From: Chitinophaga sp. S165
GTDB lineage: Bacteria > Bacteroidota > Bacteroidia > Chitinophagales > Chitinophagaceae
Assembly: GCF_003182155.1 (NCBI RefSeq)
Contig: NZ_QGTG01000001.1
Span: 788,390-852,389, forward strand
Direction: 5' to 3'
DNA: 64,000 nucleotides
The position numbers and the translations under genes were made by a program. Below are positions 35,882 to 45,900 of the stretch, one piece after another. The notes under the pieces were generated by a model, which ran no database searches, had not been told where the DNA came from, and was given only the letters and a program-made list of their open reading frames with translations. Each line of letters starts with the position of its first letter. The first letter of the stretch is position 1.

Positions 35882-36748
35882 ATGAAACGTTACCTTTCTT
35901 TCATGTTAGTGGCAGGCGCATTGTCTGCACAGGCACAACAGGCACCCGTAAAATCCATCCTGGATGAGTTCTATTATCATCCTGAACATATCATGGTAGC
36001 AGCACACCGTGCAGCACATACTAAATATCCGGAGAATTCCCTTGCCGCGGTACGGGAAGCTATTGCACAAGGCATCGATGTTGCAGAAGTGGACGTGCGT
36101 GAAACAAAGGACAATATCCTGATCCTGATGCACGATAAAGACATTCAGCGTGTGACCGGTAAACCAGGTCTGGTAAGGGACTTTACCTACGAAGAGTTGC
36201 AGCAGTTCCCACTACTGTATAACGGACAGCCTTCCGCTGAGAAGATCCCGACTTTTGATGCATTGCTGAAACTGGCCAAAGACAAGATCATGATCGACGT
36301 GGACTTTAAGGAAGGCCGTAAAGAGCCTGCCCAACAAGCTATTGAGCTGATCGTAGCTAACGGAATGCAGGAGCAGGTACTTTTCTTTCTCTATGATCAC
36401 CGCTATGCGCCGTTGCTGCATGAGTGGAACCCTGCTATTCCTATCATGCCAAGAGCACACAGTGCTGCTGAAATACAGGAGATCTGGCAGGTTGGAGAGA
36501 AACAGGGTAAATTCCCTGCCATTCATATAGATGATTCTTTCTATTCCGATACGTTAATGCAGAAGATCACGAGCAATGGTTCCAGGATCTGGACCAATGC
36601 CCTGGGTAAATATGATAACATGGAGAAAGCGGCAGCAAACACCGGCTTCGATCAACTGCGGAAGGACGCCAAATATGCTAACGCTATTCAGACAGATCAT
36701 CCAGAGAAACTGCTTGCCTATCTGCGCAAGAAAGGGCTACATAAATAA
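35882..36748 (+). CDS. periplasmic glycerophosphodiester phosphodiesterase
   Basis: 288 residues with an N-terminal signal peptide ending near AQAQQ. The GDPD active-site pattern is complete: H42-R43 with E51-N52 (AAHRAAHTKYPENSL), E69 and D71 (AEVDVR), and H84 (LMHDKD). It cuts glycerophosphodiesters to glycerol-3-phosphate and an alcohol. It is the last gene of the first Sus locus, which suggests that the imported ligand, or a side group on it, contains glycerophosphate (a deacylated phospholipid head or a teichoic-type polymer). That substrate idea is inference from position. Confidence 0.93.
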   Translation: MKRYLSFMLVAGALSAQAQQAPVKSILDEFYYHPEHIMVAAHRAAHTKYPENSLAAVREAIAQGIDVAEVDVRETKDNILILMHDKDIQRVTGKPGLVRDFTYEELQQFPLLYNGQPSAEKIPTFDALLKLAKDKIMIDVDFKEGRKEPAQQAIELIVANGMQEQVLFFLYDHRYAPLLHEWNPAIPIMPRAHSAAEIQEIWQVGEKQGKFPAIHIDDSFYSDTLMQKITSNGSRIWTNALGKYDNMEKAAANTGFDQLRKDAKYANAIQTDHPEKLLAYLRKKGLHK

Positions 36749-36791
36749 ACTATACTATTTTAAGTATCTATAGATTTTATCTATAGCCTAT

Positions 36792-36830
36792 AGAAGACGA
36801 TGTACTTTGTTTAGAAGTGCATCGTCTTCT
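36792..36830. terminator. bidirectional terminator
   Basis: AGAAGACGATGTACTT (36792-36807) pairs with AAGTGCATCGTCTTCT (36815-36830) with one wobble pair and a 7-base loop. It lies between the convergent GDPD and 2'-5' RNA ligase-like genes. Confidence 0.82.
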
Positions 36831-37330
36831 TATTTATGGAAAGAAAAGGTTTCCAGCGCCTTCCATGGTCCATGTAAATAACGCCAGGTTTGTAGTCCTG
36901 TAACCTGAATATCGAACGGTGTAAAGTCCTGCAATAGCGACTGGTGGAGCTGTTCGGCCTTATAGGAGGTAACTTTATTTTGAACGGTAATGTGGGGACG
37001 TAACGGTTGTCTGTCTTGTTTTGTCAACCAGGGATCAAACATATGTTGTAGCTGTTGATGTAACTTTTGCAATTCATCAGATACCAATCGGTATGCTACA
37101 CCTTTTCCAAAATTAACGATACCGGCTACATTTAATATGAGCGGCCCTCTTTCTGCAGCACTCCTCAAAGCTGCTATGATGGCCGATTCGCCAATAGGCA
37201 GGCGATGAAACAGGGTAATATGAGCATCCAGGTAATTGGCATGCGCCGGAAAATAAAGTTGGCGCAAAGTGTTAAAGTGTACCTGATACACTTCTTCAAT
37301 TTGCAACGTAACGATCATGATATTGCTCAT
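36830..37330 (-). CDS. 2'-5' RNA ligase / cyclic phosphodiesterase (2H) family protein
   Basis: 166 residues. Two HxT motifs, the hallmark of the 2H phosphoesterase fold, are present: H37-I-T39 in DAHITLFHRLP and H113-I-T115 in RPHITVQNKV. The family acts on 2',3'-cyclic phosphate RNA ends or 2'-5' linkages; in bacteria the physiological role is mostly unknown. Cytoplasmic, no signal peptide. It is a single gene; two nearby in-frame ATGs (codons 1 and 5) could each be the start. It lies between unrelated operons and shares the terminator at its 3' end. Confidence 0.9.
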   Translation of the reverse strand: MSNIMIVTLQIEEVYQVHFNTLRQLYFPAHANYLDAHITLFHRLPIGESAIIAALRSAAERGPLILNVAGIVNFGKGVAYRLVSDELQKLHQQLQHMFDPWLTKQDRQPLRPHITVQNKVTSYKAEQLHQSLLQDFTPFDIQVTGLQTWRYLHGPWKALETFSFHK

Positions 37331-37501
37331 ATTCTGTAAAAAAAATAATGCTCAATATTAATCTCTTTTCTGTAACAAAAAAACGCTGAAATCCGTTTCT
37401 GATAAGCATTACAACAAGTTAATGTTATAACATGGATAAAAAATTAACTTTATTTTTATAAAAAATGAATAAATCCTTACAATTTAATATTATTAAACGT
37501 G

Positions 37502-37509
37502 TAATTTTG
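37502..37509 (+). promoter_or_regulatory. -7 box TAATTTTG for the histidine kinase gene
   Basis: Exact TAnnTTTG match 35 bases upstream of the ATG, within a very AT-rich 200-bp gap. Confidence 0.45.
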
Positions 37510-37544
37510 ATTCTCAACAAAATCAGCAGTGGAACAAACCTATC

Positions 37545-40500
37545 ATGAGAAAAACTTACCTTTTATTGGTAACGATAGTCATGTTAACCCAAACCATTAT
37601 AGCACAACAACAGACGCCTTATTTCAACACATTAAGGACTGAGAACGGGCTTTCCCACAACAAAGTCAACTGTATACTACAGGACAAACGGGGATTCATA
37701 TGGTTTGGTACAGAGGATGGTTTAAATCGTTATGACGGTAAGTATTTTACCGTATTCAGAAGGACGCCTGGCGATACGACCAGCATATCCGGCAACATTG
37801 TCAGCGACCTACTGGAAGATGAAAATGGTATTATCTGGATTGCTACTGAAGACGGCGGCTTAAGCGCATACGATTACCGTCAGCCCCCGGCGAAGCAGTT
37901 CAGACAATACAGGTACAAGGCGGACAATGAAAATGGTATTCCCGAAAACCATATCAATGTCATAGTGGATGATCATAACGGCTATCTCTGGGTGGGAACA
38001 GGGAATTATCGCACCAGAAGATTTAACAAGAAGACGGGAGAATTTTCACATCCGGTAAAAACCGGCACAACCTCCATCCTGTCGCTAAGCGTAGATGCCT
38101 CCGATACGTTATGGGTAGGCAGGGCGGGCGGAGGCCTGTTAAAAGTTAATACCCGTACATTACAGTTCACCGGCGACAAAAGATACGATGACCTGTACGT
38201 CCGGCTTCCCCATGTATCCGTCACCGCCCTGTTCCTTGACCATAACAAGGACATGTGGTATGGCGCCTGGGACAAGGCTCTCTATCATTACGACCATCTG
38301 AAAAAAACAGAGGAAACATTCCGGTTTACACCCGGTAAGAACTCATTTCCGAATGATGAGATCAATGCTTTTGCGGAAGATAAGGACCACCGTCTCTGGA
38401 TGGCCGCTAAAGACTCGGGACTGATCGTTTATGACCAGGACCAGCACCATTTCTCCCACTATAAGCACCATCCATTCGTAGACGGTTCGATCGTGAACGA
38501 TCATGTGAATGACGTATACATTGACAGAACGGGTATTGTATGGGCAGCTACCAATAATGGTATCAGTTACTACAATCCGTTATACTACCCTTTTAAACAG
38601 ACATTTTTACCGGAAACGGGCGGAGATATCAGCATCTTCGACTTCTATAAAGATCCGGCGGGCCGGTTATGGATAGGTACCAATAATGGTATTTTCATTA
38701 AACATCCTGGCAAACATGCTTTCGAGCACCGGAAACTAACCTATAAGGGACAGCAGCTGGCGGTCACCAAGTTCTTTGCAGACCAGGACGGTACGTTCTA
38801 TATCGGTACCGACTACACCCTCTTTGCATATGACACCTTAAAAGGTACGCTGACCATGCTTCCAAATACGGAAAAAGACCCGGTCATGAAAAAGCTTATA
38901 GCTTCCAGGATCGTGTCTATTGTAAAGGATACCATGCGCGGTCATCCGGTACTCATCGTATCACCATATGGTCATTACCTCAGTTATTATGACTTCACAG
39001 ATAAAGTATGGGTAACCCGTAGTGACTCCGTCAGGGCTATATTAAAACGGTATAACCTGAAGGATAACCTGGTGCGGAAAATGTCAAAGGCGACAAACGG
39101 TAACATCTGGCTGGCCACCGCCAGGCACGGACTGGGCGACTGGCCGCAGAAAGAAGGGCAACAGGTGAAATACCTGCATGACATCAACAATGAAGACGTA
39201 TATGATATCCAGGAAGGACAAGAGGGACATATCTGGGTCAGCTCATATGGAGGTGGATTGAATTACCTGAACGTGCAAACGCAGAAAGTGCAGCACATCA
39301 CGGAATCCAGCAATCTGACAGAAGGGCTGCAAACAGATGAGAAAGGCAATGTATGGATGGTATGCAACGGACATATACATAAGTACGATCCCGGCGTCAG
39401 GATCTACAGCTGTTATGACCTGCCTACCCTTCAGAAGAATGGTGGTGTGAGAGGTTATATGTACAAAGACAATGAAGGCAATATTTATGTGGGGGGCACA
39501 AATTATTACCTGACATTCAATCCTCGTGACATAGCCGGGATCAACACCGAACCGCCGGTATACCTGACGGACTTTAAGATCTTCAATGATTCGCACAGCG
39601 ATCTGCTGCAAAAGCGGGCCGTTGAACTGGACTACACCAAGAACTATTTTTCGATTGAGTTTTCCGCACCGGAATTCAGCGGGGACAATATCCAGTACTC
39701 CTACATGCTCGCCGGGGTGGATAAGGCGTGGAACAATGTTGGCAAGCGTAACTTCGCCTACTATTCCAACCTGAAGGGCGGAGACTATACGTTCATGGTG
39801 AAGGCCAGTAACTGGAAGGGGGTATTCGGCGACAGGGTCACAGCCCTGCACATTACCATTATCCCTCCTTTCTGGACAAGGTGGTGGTTCTATCTGTTAT
39901 GTACAGTACTGATCGCAGGTACTATTTATCTGATCTACCGTTACCGTATCAATGAGTTGCTGAAACGGCAGGAGATCAGGAATGGTATAGCACAGGACCT
40001 GCATGATAGTGTGGGATCTACACTGAGCGGCATCTCCGTTTACAGTGAAGTAGCCAGAATATACAACGAACAACACAAAAGTGAACAATTGAAAGAATTG
40101 TTAACCACCATTGGAACAACGGCCAACGAAATGATCTCCGAGATGTCTGACATTGTGTGGGCAATCAATCCGAAAAATGATCACGTCAGTAGTATTGTGA
40201 AGCGGATGGAGTCTTATGCGAAACCTCTGTGTACCGCTAAAAAGATCCATTTCATTTTCGACTGCGACCAGAAGATCGAGACACTGAACCTTGCCATGCA
40301 TCAGCGAAAGAATTTCTATCTCATTTTCAAAGAAGCGGTGAACAATGCATTAAAACATGCAGCATGCAGTATTATCAAAGTGAACATCAGCTACCGTCGC
40401 AATGTACTGGAACTTAACATCCAGGACGATGGTATAGGATTTGATCATCAGGCAGTACAGGACCCTTCCGTCAGGAGCCTGTCTGGCAATGGACTCAACA

Positions 40501-40598
40501 ACATCAGGCACCGCGCCAGTGAAATGAAGGCCGACCTGGGGATAGAAAGTGAACCATACAAAGGGACATATTTAAAACTAAGCTTTCCTGTTGCCTGA
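37545..40598 (+). CDS. propeller-sensor histidine kinase (HisKA_3 type)
   Basis: 1017 residues. A signal peptide (about 1-20) is followed by two seven-bladed propellers built from two-component-propeller repeats (GLSHNKVNCILQDKRGFIWF, GTEDGLNRYDG, LWIGTNNGIF), then a Y_Y_Y domain (YSYMLAGVDKAWNNVGKRNF). A membrane helix near 783-803 (WWFYLLCTVLIAGTIYLIYR) is followed by the kinase. The phospho-accepting H820 lies in AQDLHDSVGSTLSGI, and the ATP-binding domain has FKEAVNNALKHA, DDGIGF and GNGLNNI. The layout is that of glycan-sensing Bacteroidota kinases, but without the fused receiver and AraC domain of the hybrid type. The partner regulator is encoded 25 bases downstream. Confidence 0.95.
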   Translation: MRKTYLLLVTIVMLTQTIIAQQQTPYFNTLRTENGLSHNKVNCILQDKRGFIWFGTEDGLNRYDGKYFTVFRRTPGDTTSISGNIVSDLLEDENGIIWIATEDGGLSAYDYRQPPAKQFRQYRYKADNENGIPENHINVIVDDHNGYLWVGTGNYRTRRFNKKTGEFSHPVKTGTTSILSLSVDASDTLWVGRAGGGLLKVNTRTLQFTGDKRYDDLYVRLPHVSVTALFLDHNKDMWYGAWDKALYHYDHLKKTEETFRFTPGKNSFPNDEINAFAEDKDHRLWMAAKDSGLIVYDQDQHHFSHYKHHPFVDGSIVNDHVNDVYIDRTGIVWAATNNGISYYNPLYYPFKQTFLPETGGDISIFDFYKDPAGRLWIGTNNGIFIKHPGKHAFEHRKLTYKGQQLAVTKFFADQDGTFYIGTDYTLFAYDTLKGTLTMLPNTEKDPVMKKLIASRIVSIVKDTMRGHPVLIVSPYGHYLSYYDFTDKVWVTRSDSVRAILKRYNLKDNLVRKMSKATNGNIWLATARHGLGDWPQKEGQQVKYLHDINNEDVYDIQEGQEGHIWVSSYGGGLNYLNVQTQKVQHITESSNLTEGLQTDEKGNVWMVCNGHIHKYDPGVRIYSCYDLPTLQKNGGVRGYMYKDNEGNIYVGGTNYYLTFNPRDIAGINTEPPVYLTDFKIFNDSHSDLLQKRAVELDYTKNYFSIEFSAPEFSGDNIQYSYMLAGVDKAWNNVGKRNFAYYSNLKGGDYTFMVKASNWKGVFGDRVTALHITIIPPFWTRWWFYLLCTVLIAGTIYLIYRYRINELLKRQEIRNGIAQDLHDSVGSTLSGISVYSEVARIYNEQHKSEQLKELLTTIGTTANEMISEMSDIVWAINPKNDHVSSIVKRMESYAKPLCTAKKIHFIFDCDQKIETLNLAMHQRKNFYLIFKEAVNNALKHAACSIIKVNISYRRNVLELNIQDDGIGFDHQAVQDPSVRSLSGNGLNNIRHRASEMKADLGIESEPYKGTYLKLSFPVA

Positions 40599-40623
40599 CC
40601 AGGCGACAAAAAAACGACAAACC

Positions 40624-41271
40624 ATGAGTATACGCGTTGCCATCTTTGACGACAACAAAAACATCCGTAACAGCATCACTTTATTGCTAAACACGGCCCC
40701 CTCAATTGAAGTAGTGGGCGTCTTCAGTGACGCTCGTAATTGTGTGAACGATGTACTTAACTGTAGCCCTGACATTGTACTAATGGATATTGAAATGCCG
40801 GAGATGAGTGGTATTGAAGCCATTAAAGTTCTCTGCAAAGAAGTTCCACATGTACAGATCCTCATTCAGACGGTGTTTGAGGATGATGACAGGGTTTTTG
40901 ACTCAATCTGTGCCGGCGCATCCGGTTACATTTTGAAGAATCATCTGAACACGCGGTTACTTGACGCTATCCAGGAACTTCAGACTGGCGGCTCGCCAAT
41001 GAGTCCGTCGATAGCGCGCAGAGTATTAAACCTGCTTCAGAAAAGCGTAGTACAGAAGCCGGAGCCGAATAATGACAGCTACAATCTGACAGCGAGAGAA
41101 AAAGAGGTATTGACATGTATCGTCAACGGACTGAGTTACAAAATGATTGCCAGTGAACTTAACATCAGCTACGAAACAGTGCGTAGTCATGTGAAAAAAA
41201 TTTATGAAAAGCTGCACGTAGCTTCACTTACAGAAGCCGTTGCGCTTGCAATCAATCAACGCATTGTATGA
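40624..41271 (+). CDS. LuxR/NarL-type response regulator
   Basis: 215 residues from the ATG at 40624 (MSIRVAIFDDNKNIRNSITL); eleven codons of upstream open frame overlap the kinase 3' end and are less likely. The receiver domain has the acidic pair D9-D10 and phospho-acceptor D55 (IVLMDIEMPEMSG). The C-terminal LuxR helix-turn-helix is LTAREKEVLTCIVNGLSYKM followed by IASELNISYETVRSHVKKIY. It is the direct partner of the propeller kinase just upstream. Its target genes are not visible; the large surface protein nearby is a possibility but unproven. Confidence 0.95.
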   Translation: MSIRVAIFDDNKNIRNSITLLLNTAPSIEVVGVFSDARNCVNDVLNCSPDIVLMDIEMPEMSGIEAIKVLCKEVPHVQILIQTVFEDDDRVFDSICAGASGYILKNHLNTRLLDAIQELQTGGSPMSPSIARRVLNLLQKSVVQKPEPNNDSYNLTAREKEVLTCIVNGLSYKMIASELNISYETVRSHVKKIYEKLHVASLTEAVALAINQRIV

Positions 41272-41580
41272 TACGGCCTTGCCAATTCTCCCCACTCTGA
41301 GTTACCGGTCTCCCCGATTTAGGTGATTTTCTGACATGTGAAGATGGTCTACATTTGCTATAGAAAAGGCGATGAGGCCTGTTCAGAGAAAAACGAAACT
41401 TAAAAAGGAAATTACATCCTGCTAGAGATAAACTAAATTCAAATGATCTGTTTACGTTAATTTATCTGGTGTAGCCCTGTTCTCAGGGCTCTTTTTTTTT
41501 CTGTAATTGTCGGAAAAATGTTAACTGAATACATAAGATCGAATATCTGAAATTGTCTGTTTCCAGCCTCATATTTACTG
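41272..41580. other. 309-bp gap with a terminator
   Basis: No gene is visible. It contains the terminator of the kinase/regulator operon (41473-41500) and otherwise AT-rich sequence without recognisable elements. Confidence 0.5.
41473..41500 (+). terminator. rho-independent terminator of the two-component operon
   Basis: AGCCCTG (41473-41479) and CAGGGCT (41484-41490) form a perfect stem with a TTCT loop, followed by C and nine T residues. It lies 200 bases downstream of the response regulator stop, so the transcript has a long 3' tail. Confidence 0.82.
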
Positions 41581-42006
41581 TCAGACTCCTGTATAAGGGT
41601 TTCCCTTCCCTTCTTCCAGATATTGCTTCAGACTGAGCAGGAACATCGCCCAGTGGTAATTGCAGCTGCGGTAATAGTCTGTTACCTCCTGCCAGTTATA
41701 ATGTTTCAATAATAGCGTTGTAACACCTTCTTTTTCGGAAGAGATCTTAAAACAAATGAAGGTACCTACCCATTCCGGATCAGACTCCATACATTCCCAC
41801 AATACCTTTTCACCGGCACGCAATTCCAGGACCTGCATTTGCGTGACATAATCCTCTCCCCAGTTAAATTCATTCACAAACCCGACTTCCGCCGCCACCT
41901 TCAGCTTTGTCGTCCATACAGCCGCCAGTCCTTCCGCTGTGGTAAGGGCTTCATATACTTTTGCCGGGCTGGCCTTTATCTGTTGCAGATGCTCGATCGC
42001 CACCAT
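41581..42006 (-). CDS. SRPBCC (AHSA1/START-like) domain protein
   Basis: 141 residues. The opening IKASPAKVYEALTTAEGLAA followed by VWTTKLKVAAEVGFVNEFNW and the closing YRSCNYHWAMFLLSLKQYLE are typical of the AHSA1-like branch of the SRPBCC fold, small proteins with a deep hydrophobic ligand pocket. The ligand and role are unknown. Cytoplasmic. It is a single gene with its own -7 box. Confidence 0.9.
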   Translation of the reverse strand: MVAIEHLQQIKASPAKVYEALTTAEGLAAVWTTKLKVAAEVGFVNEFNWGEDYVTQMQVLELRAGEKVLWECMESDPEWVGTFICFKISSEKEGVTTLLLKHYNWQEVTDYYRSCNYHWAMFLLSLKQYLEEGKGNPYTGV

Positions 42007-42028
42007 ATGTTTCCGTTTTAACTTATAT

Positions 42029-42036
42029 CAAAAGTA
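42029..42036 (-). promoter_or_regulatory. -7 box TACTTTTG for the SRPBCC gene
   Basis: Minus-strand exact TAnnTTTG match 22 bases upstream of the start codon. Confidence 0.45.
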
Positions 42037-42095
42037 AGAATGTCGAAGTAGCTCCGGAATGGCTAAACGGGACATATCAGGGGATATATTGCCAG

Positions 42096-42761
42096 CTACG
42101 TTGTACTGGCTTTCTCGATATCCGCCGTCCGGTATAAATGTTCAGGGATCTGCGCCAGTGTGGATGAATGCAGCTTACTGCCCAATCCATAAAACTCCTG
42201 GAAACTCATGATTAACGGGCGCCACTTATCAGGGTCTACTTTATTTTTCTGTCCTTTCATTAATATCGATTCGTCCAGGTGTACACGGGTGATCCGCATT
42301 TCAAATGTAATGATCTTTCCCCGTTGTGCCGCATTATCTGTTGCAAGACCGTGTGATGCTTCCAATACCGCTTCCAGATGTACAGGACATTCCTGCACCC
42401 GGGGCGGCTCAACGGTTTCTGATGCCACAGGTGTTAAGCCGGCCAGGCCAAACTTATCTTCCTCATAGCGGTAGCCTTTCTGTTCTTTCCCGGCAGGCAC
42501 CGGATCACTGCCTGTAGTCCTGGCAAGCAGGTTTACAGCTTCCACCTGTTGTACCGAAGGCAGGTTCAGGACGCATTGCCGGGTACGGAATATGTTTTCC
42601 GTTGTTTTGGAAAGTGCGGATAGGCCCAACATACACCGCCATCCCAGCCAGAAGACAGAAGACATAGGCGCAAGGTTATATGTGCCATTTTCATTAACAG
42701 TACTGATCAGTACCACGGGGGTGCCGAAATAAAGGATCGCGGGCTCACTGCGGAGATGCAT
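42096..42761 (-). CDS. flavin reductase family (FMN-binding split barrel) protein
   Basis: 221 residues from the ATG at 42759-42761 (MHLRSEPAILYFGTPVVLIS). The open frame reaches further back only through a TTG that lies within the -7 box. The split-barrel flavin-binding pattern is seen in NGTYNLAPMSSVFWLGWRCM, LGLSALSKTTENI and CVLNLPS, as in flavin reductases and related FMN oxidoreductases. It probably binds FMN and reduces it or a partner substrate with NAD(P)H. Cytoplasmic. No partner oxygenase is adjacent. Confidence 0.9.
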   Translation of the reverse strand: MHLRSEPAILYFGTPVVLISTVNENGTYNLAPMSSVFWLGWRCMLGLSALSKTTENIFRTRQCVLNLPSVQQVEAVNLLARTTGSDPVPAGKEQKGYRYEEDKFGLAGLTPVASETVEPPRVQECPVHLEAVLEASHGLATDNAAQRGKIITFEMRITRVHLDESILMKGQKNKVDPDKWRPLIMSFQEFYGLGSKLHSSTLAQIPEHLYRTADIEKASTT

Positions 42762-42782
42762 AATAGTGTTATTTAGATGTCC

Positions 42783-42813
42783 CAAAGTTAGATGGGCCGC
42801 AGTGCCTTCTCAA
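42783..42813 (-). promoter_or_regulatory. promoter of the flavin reductase gene
   Basis: Minus strand: TTG (42813-42811), 20-base spacer, TAACTTTG (42790-42783), close to the Bacteroidota consensus. It decides the start codon, because the alternative TTG lies inside the -7 box. Confidence 0.55.
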
Positions 42814-42840
42814 CCCGGTTCTTGCGGAAGTGCGCAAATG

Positions 42841-42876
42841 AAAAGGCGCCCCGTGATCAACCCGGGACGCCCTTTT
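42841..42876 (-). terminator. terminator of the giant surface-protein gene
   Basis: AAAAGGCGCCCCG and CGGGACGCCCTTTT form an imperfect GC-rich stem around about 9 bases, ending in TTTT on the minus strand. It is 26 bases past the stop codon. Confidence 0.65.
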
Positions 42877-42901
42877 GCCTATTGTACTTTACACTTCTTA
42901 C

Positions 42902-45900
42902 TTATTTGATAACGGTTATCTGACCATTTACCACTATAACCGGCCCTCCTGCTTTTTGCTTGTAGCTTATTGACCAGATATAAGCGCCATTCTCAACCAG
43001 ATTGTTCAGGTATCGTCCATCCCATCCTTTTCTTGCGTCTTTGCCAATGAACACCTGCTGGCCCCAACGGTTGAAGATGCGTAATTCATAATCATACATC
43101 GGACCATCTATCGTTGGCCTGAACACATCGTTCTTACCATCGCCATTAGGCGTGAACGCCGTCGGGAATCTCGGATTTGGCTCACATGGTTTATAGGTCA
43201 CAGCGATGTTGTCAGTTACTGATCCGCATTCGTTGTATACAATTACAGAATAATAACCGGTACTGGTCACCTTATACGTACTGGTTGTAGCACCATCCTG
43301 CCAGCGTACGCTATTGCCTGCACCTGCATTCACATTCAATATCAGGGCATTTTCAAGACACAGCGTAGTATCGCGGCCCAGGTCGAAGTCCGGAATACCA
43401 GCTATGGTAACTTTTACGCTGTCCATCGTGATCTGGGAACAGAACCTGTCCATAACAGAGACAACATAATTACCCGCAACCGTTACTTCTTTCACAGGAT
43501 TTGTATCACCATCATTCCACAGGTAAGACACAGCGTCGGCGTTAGTAGCATCCAGCACTACACGACCGCCTATACAGATATCCCTTTGCGGACCGAGGTC
43601 AAGGTCCAGATGTGATTTCAGACTTACAGATACAGTATCTTCCACAACACAACCATCGCGGGTTACGGTCACCCAATAATCGCCCGGTCTGGACACGACG
43701 ATGGAATTACCTGTCTCTCCGTTGTTCCAAAGTATTTCACCGCCATCAGGATCTACCGTCAGCATAGCTGTTTCATCAGGGCAGATCTCTACATCTTCAG
43801 ACAATACAACATTCGGAGCTCTACCCACTGTTACGGTTACGTCATCATGCGTGGTACAACCATTCACTGTTACATCCACACCATAAGTACCGGCCATATA
43901 TACGTCGATCGAAGAGCTGGTTTCGCCGGTGCTCCAGATATAGGTAGCTCCGGGAGTGTATGCATTTAACGTTGTGCTTGATCCTTCACAAATAGAAACA
44001 TCAGGTACGTCTACTACCGGCGGAGTATTGATCGTTACTTTCACTTCATCGCTGGTACCGCAAACACCATTGAACACCGTCACTTTGTAAGTACCGCTGG
44101 TAGTTACTGTAATGGTCTGTGTCGTTGCACCTGTTGACCAGTAGATGTTGTAAGCTGCGTTATTCATGCCGGCATCCAACGTTACTGTTTCTCCACTACA
44201 AACTGATACATCACTACCCAGTTCAACTACCGGCTTCTCAGTGTATTGCAGATCGTAAGTTACAGGATCTGATACACAACCCGTTGCACCGTCAGTCACC
44301 GTAAAGGTAGCCTGTGTAGCACCCTTCAGATCGAACACGTTGCTGCTTTGTGTTATCGGAGCATCAACGGTAGCTGGTACCACGCTCACAAGTGTGAACT
44401 TAGGTTTACTTACTTTATTCTTTAAGAGTACAGCGAATTTAGTGTTGTTAGAACAATTGGCAGCCATATTCGGATCCAGTTCCGGTTTCGGACAAGGATT
44501 GATGGTAATGGTCTGCACACGTTCTATAGCGGTGTTGCCGCATGCGTCGCTGATATTCCATCTTCTGATAATGGTATATCCTGCGCATTTATCCACTACA
44601 AACGGTTCCTGTACCATGGTCACTTTCCGTGGGAAGTTCACATCACAGTTATCTTTTGCGTACAGTGTAGCCGGAACAGGTATTGCATCACCACAATTCA
44701 GGGTCACGTCTGCCGGAGCAGGATCGATCACCGGTCTGGTGGTGTCTGTTACGTTAATTACCTGGCGGGCGATGCTGGTATTACTGCAAGCATCTTTCGC
44801 AGTCCATGTACGGATCAGGCGATAATTACCTGCGCATGCGCCACTGATATTCTCACGGGTCTGCAGGTAAGTAACCTTCACTGCGCTGCATCTGTCTGTT
44901 GCTGTCAGGTTAGCTGGCGGTTCAGGCACAGCACCACAATCTACAGTTGTATCAGCAGGCGGTAATGAAGTAAATACCGGTTTGGTTGTATCTACGACTG
45001 TGATCATCTGTTGCATGGTAGCGGTATTACCGCAATTATCAACAGCTGTCCAGGTACGTGTTAATCTATAATTATTCGGACAGGTAGTAGAAAGGAAGTC
45101 TTTACGTTGAGACACTTTCACTTTTAAGTTAGCCGTACAGTTGTCTGTGGCCGTTACGGCTGCTACATCCGGTACACTGTCACAATCTACAGTGATAGCC
45201 GGAGGTAAGATAATGGAGAACACCGGTTTGGTATTATCCTGAACGGTGATGGTCTGTGTCAGCACAGCCTTGTTACCGCAAAGGTCTGTCGCGGTCCATG
45301 TACGGATGATCTGGAAGTTACCGTCACACTTGCTACCTGGCAGGTTCTTACGAACGTCTACCGGATTGACAGTAATGGTACCAGGTGTACAATTATCTGT
45401 AGCTGTCAGCGGTTGTCCTGCAGGAAGCTGATCACAATTAACAGTGATATTGGCCGGAGCAGGATTATCAAACACTGGTGCTGTTATATCGCGAACAGTA
45501 ATTACTTGTCTCAGGGTATCGCTGGCATTACCGCAGGCATCTACAGCCACCCATTTACGGATCAGCTGATAGTTGCTCGGACATGCGCCAGCCTGGCTCA
45601 CTGTCACCTCTATAGGAGTAACAGTTATTGCACCGGAGCAGGCGTCTGTAGCGGTGAGATTCACTGCTGCGGGAATAGCGTCACAGTTTACGGTCACATT
45701 CGCCGGAGCCGTTACATTGAATACCGGTGCAGTTTTATCTGTTACCGTGATCACCTGTTGTGCCTGGGCAGTAAGACCACAACGGTCAGTCGCAGTCCAG
45801 GTACGTTCAATTCTGAACGTGCATGCATCTACGGTGGTCGTTACATCGTTGCTTGTTACCGTTACTGTTTCATTATTATAAGGAGCATGACTGAACACCG

